Assembly: GCA_037443685.1 (NCBI GenBank)
Contig: JBBINX010000010.1
Span: 1 to 44,509, forward strand
Source of the DNA: JAHJRJ01 sp037443685
GTDB lineage: Bacteria; Bacteroidota; Ignavibacteria; UBA10030; BY39
Direction: 5' to 3'
DNA length: 44,509 nucleotides
Shown: positions 41,813 through 44,509 of the stretch, in pieces
Layout: each line of letters opens with the position of its first letter
Numbering within the stretch: the stretch's first letter is position 1
Program-made: the position numbers and the translations under genes
Notes under the pieces: model-generated
The model's database searches: none
The model's input: only the letters and a program-made list of their open reading frames with translations
Told to the model about the DNA's origin: nothing

Positions 41813-44509
41813 ATGAAAAGATATCTATATAATTTATTCTTTTTCTTGTTTCTATCGGTGTTGTTCATCGAAATTTCTTTTGCTCAATTAGGAGTTGGCA
41901 AACTTAGCGGTAAAATAATCGATGTTGATACAAAAGAACCGTTAGTAAGCGTCAATATTGTATTAGTAGATACAAAATTAGGAGCAGCAACCGATGTGAA
42001 CGGAGAATATTTTGTACTTAATATAACTCCTGGAACTTACGATGTTCGCATTTCACACGTCGGTTATGGTTCCAAAACCATTAAAGAAGTTCGTATTGTG
42101 GCAGGTATTACATACGAATTAAATGCTTCACTAAGTACTGACTTAACTCTTCCTGAGATTGTTATCGAAGGAAGAAAGTTTTTCGAAGCAAAAGCTACAA
42201 ATACAACAAAAATTATCGATTCAAAACAAATCGAACAATTACCTGTTAGAGGTGTTGAAAATTTAGCTTCGTTACAAGCCGGCGTTGTAGTTGCAGAAGG
42301 AAGTGGTGGAGTTAGTGGTAATGCCACGATTAATGTGCGAGGAGGTCGAGGAGGTGAAGTTTTATATATCGTAGATGGTGTCCCTCAAAATGATGCGTTT
42401 ACAGGAATAAATTATGCTCAGATTAGTAATTCTGCTATTGAACAATTATCCTTCCAGATAGGTGGATATGAAGCAAAGTACGGACAAGCTCAATCGGGAA
42501 TTGTTGGTGTTACTACAAAATCAGGCAGTTCCTCTTACTCAATCTCCGCTGATTTATTATCTTCATCTTTTACAGATAAGTATGGATATAATCTTTACAC
42601 ATTAAATTTAAGTGGTGCTATTATTCCTGGGATCAAAGAACATACATTTTTCCTGTCTGGCGAAAGAGGTTGGTTTAAAGATGGTACTCCCAAAGCTGTT
42701 GGTGTGGACATAAAAACTACAGGCTTTAAAAGTGATTTTTTGCCGAATAACACAGCTGATGTGTGGAGATATACTGCAAAAACTCAACATAACCTCGGAA
42801 AATTTTCTGTGAATTTAAGTGCGAATATAAATGAAAGGAATTTTAGGTCTTACACTCATTCCTTTGTTAAAGCTAATTCTGCTCATAACCCTAGAATTGA
42901 AAGACAAAATTCCACTTTTAGTAGTAGATTATCACACAACATAAGCGCTAACACTTATTGGAACTTGAATATCGGTTACAAATTATTTAAAAATGAACAG
43001 GGTGATGGTGTTTGGTTCCGAGATTTGTATGCTTATGGAGATAGTTTAAGAAATTGGAATGAGCAAGGAGTTAATTTACCTTCGTGGGGTGGAATAATTC
43101 CCGCCGATGAATTTGGGATATTTGCTAAAAATGGCAGAGTTTCTAACGGTTATTTCAAAACGAACAATGATACGTATAATGCCGATTTAGATTTTGTTAC
43201 GCAACAAGGGGCACATTTACTCCAATTTGGCGGAGGAATTAATTATAACGTGCTTCGTTACTATGCGATTGGGCCAAGGACATTATCGGCAAAAGCTATA
43301 TTAGCACTACCCAATGAATACGATCGGTTTAGACGGCTCACTCCAACAGTATTTGGATTTGATATTTTTGGACGTAATAAGAGTAGTAAAGGTGATGAAT
43401 TTGAACCGAGGACTCCAATATTAAGTTATGCATATTTTCAAGACCGAATCGATTTAAGTGATATGGTTATCAATTTAGGTCTTCGTATGGATTATTTCGA
43501 CATGAGGGCCCAAATATTGAAAGATCCGAAATTTCCTTTCGGTGGAGGTAGCGACCCACACGGATATGATGATGGTGATTTTATTACTAAAAAACCAGAA
43601 ATATACTTCTCACCGAGAATTGGTTTAGCCTTCCCAGTCACAACTAATACGACCTTCTATACGATGTATGGAAAATTTATACAACAGCCACCGTTAAATC
43701 AGTTATTTACAACTATTTTTGATCTAGAATTTTTAGAAACAGATAATAACTGGTCAGTCAATAATGGCCATGCAATAAGTGAAATAACTACACAATACGA
43801 TATCGGCTTTAAACAAATGTTGAGTGATAATGCAGCTCTTGAATTAGCAGCATTCTATAAAAATACAGAAGGATTAATAAATACTGCTACAGTGTTTTTT
43901 CAACGTCAAGAGGGGGGCGAATTATTAAGGTATATAACGCCTACTAATACTGATTTTGGAACGATTAAAGGGTTCCAACTTTCACTTGACGTCAGAAGAA
44001 TTGGTTATTTCTCTTTCCGAACAGATTATACTTATTCCTTGGCTGAAGGAACTGGCTCTTCGACGAGTTCTTCATTCACAGCTGCCTTTAGAAACGTCAA
44101 CGGAGAAATTCCAAAAGTTATATCCTTATTGGATTTTGACCAAAGACACACGGGCGTTGTAAATTTGAATTTCAATGTACCCAAAGGTGCACTTGGTGTT
44201 TTCGAAATGATGGCTGCAAATTTATTAATGACTTTTAATAGTGGAAGGCCTTACACACCACTTGAATCGCAAAATATTTTAGCAGGAAGCACAAATTACG
44301 GTAATACAAAAGGATATGTTAACTCTGCCACGGGACCCGCCAATTTCAGAGTTGATGTTAAAATTGAGAAACCATTTAATTATAAAAATTTGACGGTCGT
44401 TCCTTATATCTGGATTGAAAATCTATTCGATGTCGATAATCCAGTTTCAGTGTACCAATCGACAGGAGATCCATATACAACTGGCTGGCTGAATACTTTA
44501 GAAGGTCAG
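41813..44509 (+). CDS. Oar-like TonB-dependent receptor, C-terminus cut by window edge
   Basis: 899 codons visible with no stop. Signal peptide at residues 1-24 (ending EISFA before QLG); carboxypeptidase-regulatory-like domain at about 28-113 (GKLSGKIIDVDTKEPLVSVN); plug at about 125-235 (NVRGGRGGEVLYIVDGVPQN, YEAKYGQAQSGIVGVTTKSG); the rest is a beta-barrel. The visible end (PYIWIENLFDVDNPVSVYQS) is near the last barrel strands, so little is missing. The plug resembles the large Oar-type receptors that in Bacteroidota are often tied to surface protein handling rather than classic siderophore uptake. Strong AAAGGAGAG Shine-Dalgarno. It lies 153 bases after the T9SS-sorted gene but beyond a terminator. 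Confidence 0.93.
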   Translation, partial: MKRYLYNLFFFLFLSVLFIEISFAQLGVGKLSGKIIDVDTKEPLVSVNIVLVDTKLGAATDVNGEYFVLNITPGTYDVRISHVGYGSKTIKEVRIVAGITYELNASLSTDLTLPEIVIEGRKFFEAKATNTTKIIDSKQIEQLPVRGVENLASLQAGVVVAEGSGGVSGNATINVRGGRGGEVLYIVDGVPQNDAFTGINYAQISNSAIEQLSFQIGGYEAKYGQAQSGIVGVTTKSGSSSYSISADLLSSSFTDKYGYNLYTLNLSGAIIPGIKEHTFFLSGERGWFKDGTPKAVGVDIKTTGFKSDFLPNNTADVWRYTAKTQHNLGKFSVNLSANINERNFRSYTHSFVKANSAHNPRIERQNSTFSSRLSHNISANTYWNLNIGYKLFKNEQGDGVWFRDLYAYGDSLRNWNEQGVNLPSWGGIIPADEFGIFAKNGRVSNGYFKTNNDTYNADLDFVTQQGAHLLQFGGGINYNVLRYYAIGPRTLSAKAILALPNEYDRFRRLTPTVFGFDIFGRNKSSKGDEFEPRTPILSYAYFQDRIDLSDMVINLGLRMDYFDMRAQILKDPKFPFGGGSDPHGYDDGDFITKKPEIYFSPRIGLAFPVTTNTTFYTMYGKFIQQPPLNQLFTTIFDLEFLETDNNWSVNNGHAISEITTQYDIGFKQMLSDNAALELAAFYKNTEGLINTATVFFQRQEGGELLRYITPTNTDFGTIKGFQLSLDVRRIGYFSFRTDYTYSLAEGTGSSTSSSFTAAFRNVNGEIPKVISLLDFDQRHTGVVNLNFNVPKGALGVFEMMAANLLMTFNSGRPYTPLESQNILAGSTNYGNTKGYVNSATGPANFRVDVKIEKPFNYKNLTVVPYIWIENLFDVDNPVSVYQSTGDPYTTGWLNTLEGQ

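Noticed and set aside
42064..44162. Short open frames on both strands inside the last receptor
   Set aside because: The frame from 41813 to the window end encodes a continuous receptor with signal peptide, plug and barrel; the others are shadows.

Overview
The window is a core-genome segment of a Bacteroidota-lineage bacterium, most likely Ignavibacteria or a close relative. The clues are low G+C, a C-terminal type IX secretion (T9SS) sorting domain of the NYPNPFNPST type, two carboxypeptidase-regulatory-type TonB-dependent receptors, and a secY-map-infA-rpmJ order without adk. A run of 10 N at 3693-3702 shows a scaffolded draft assembly, probably metagenomic. The genus-level placement is inference from motifs, not from a tree.

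Layout. (a) 1-4.0 kb, minus strand: the start of a TonB-dependent receptor, translationally coupled to an upstream lipoprotein gene, then an M1 metallopeptidase interrupted by the assembly gap. (b) 4.1-6.0 kb, plus: a DUF2723/TMEM260-type membrane glycosyltransferase. (c) 6.06-37.7 kb, plus: one uninterrupted information-processing block. It runs tRNA-Thr, Tyr, Gly, Thr, rpmG, tRNA-Trp, secE-nusG-rplKAJL-rpoBC, then rpsL-rpsG-fusA-tuf, then the complete S10-spc-alpha series rpsJ to rplQ, and ends at a Rho-independent terminator. A tRNA-Gln gene sits inside the spc section between rplR and rpsE. (d) 37.8-39.5 kb: engB and a class V aminotransferase. (e) 39.5-44.5 kb: an exported T9SS-sorted protein with Asp-box repeats, a terminator, and a second, Oar-like TonB-dependent receptor cut by the window end.

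The rif, str, S10, spc and alpha operons are fused into a single array, so transcription machinery (RpoA/B/C, NusG), ribosomal proteins, EF-G/EF-Tu and Sec export (SecE/SecY) can be co-expressed. Regulation visible in the sequence includes promoters of the form TTGACW-N16/17-TATATT before the tRNA cluster, before rpsL and before the T9SS gene. There are also several intergenic RNA hairpins: one between rplK and rplA whose strands resemble the 23S rRNA binding site of protein L1, one before rplJ, one between rplL and rpoB, and one between rplW and rplB.

I found no CRISPR array, IS element, prophage or defence system. Most of the window is conserved housekeeping DNA. The points worth a second look are the RNA regulatory candidates, the tRNA-Gln inside spc, the empty tuf slot in the tRNA cluster, the promoter signature, and the flanking secretion/receptor genes.
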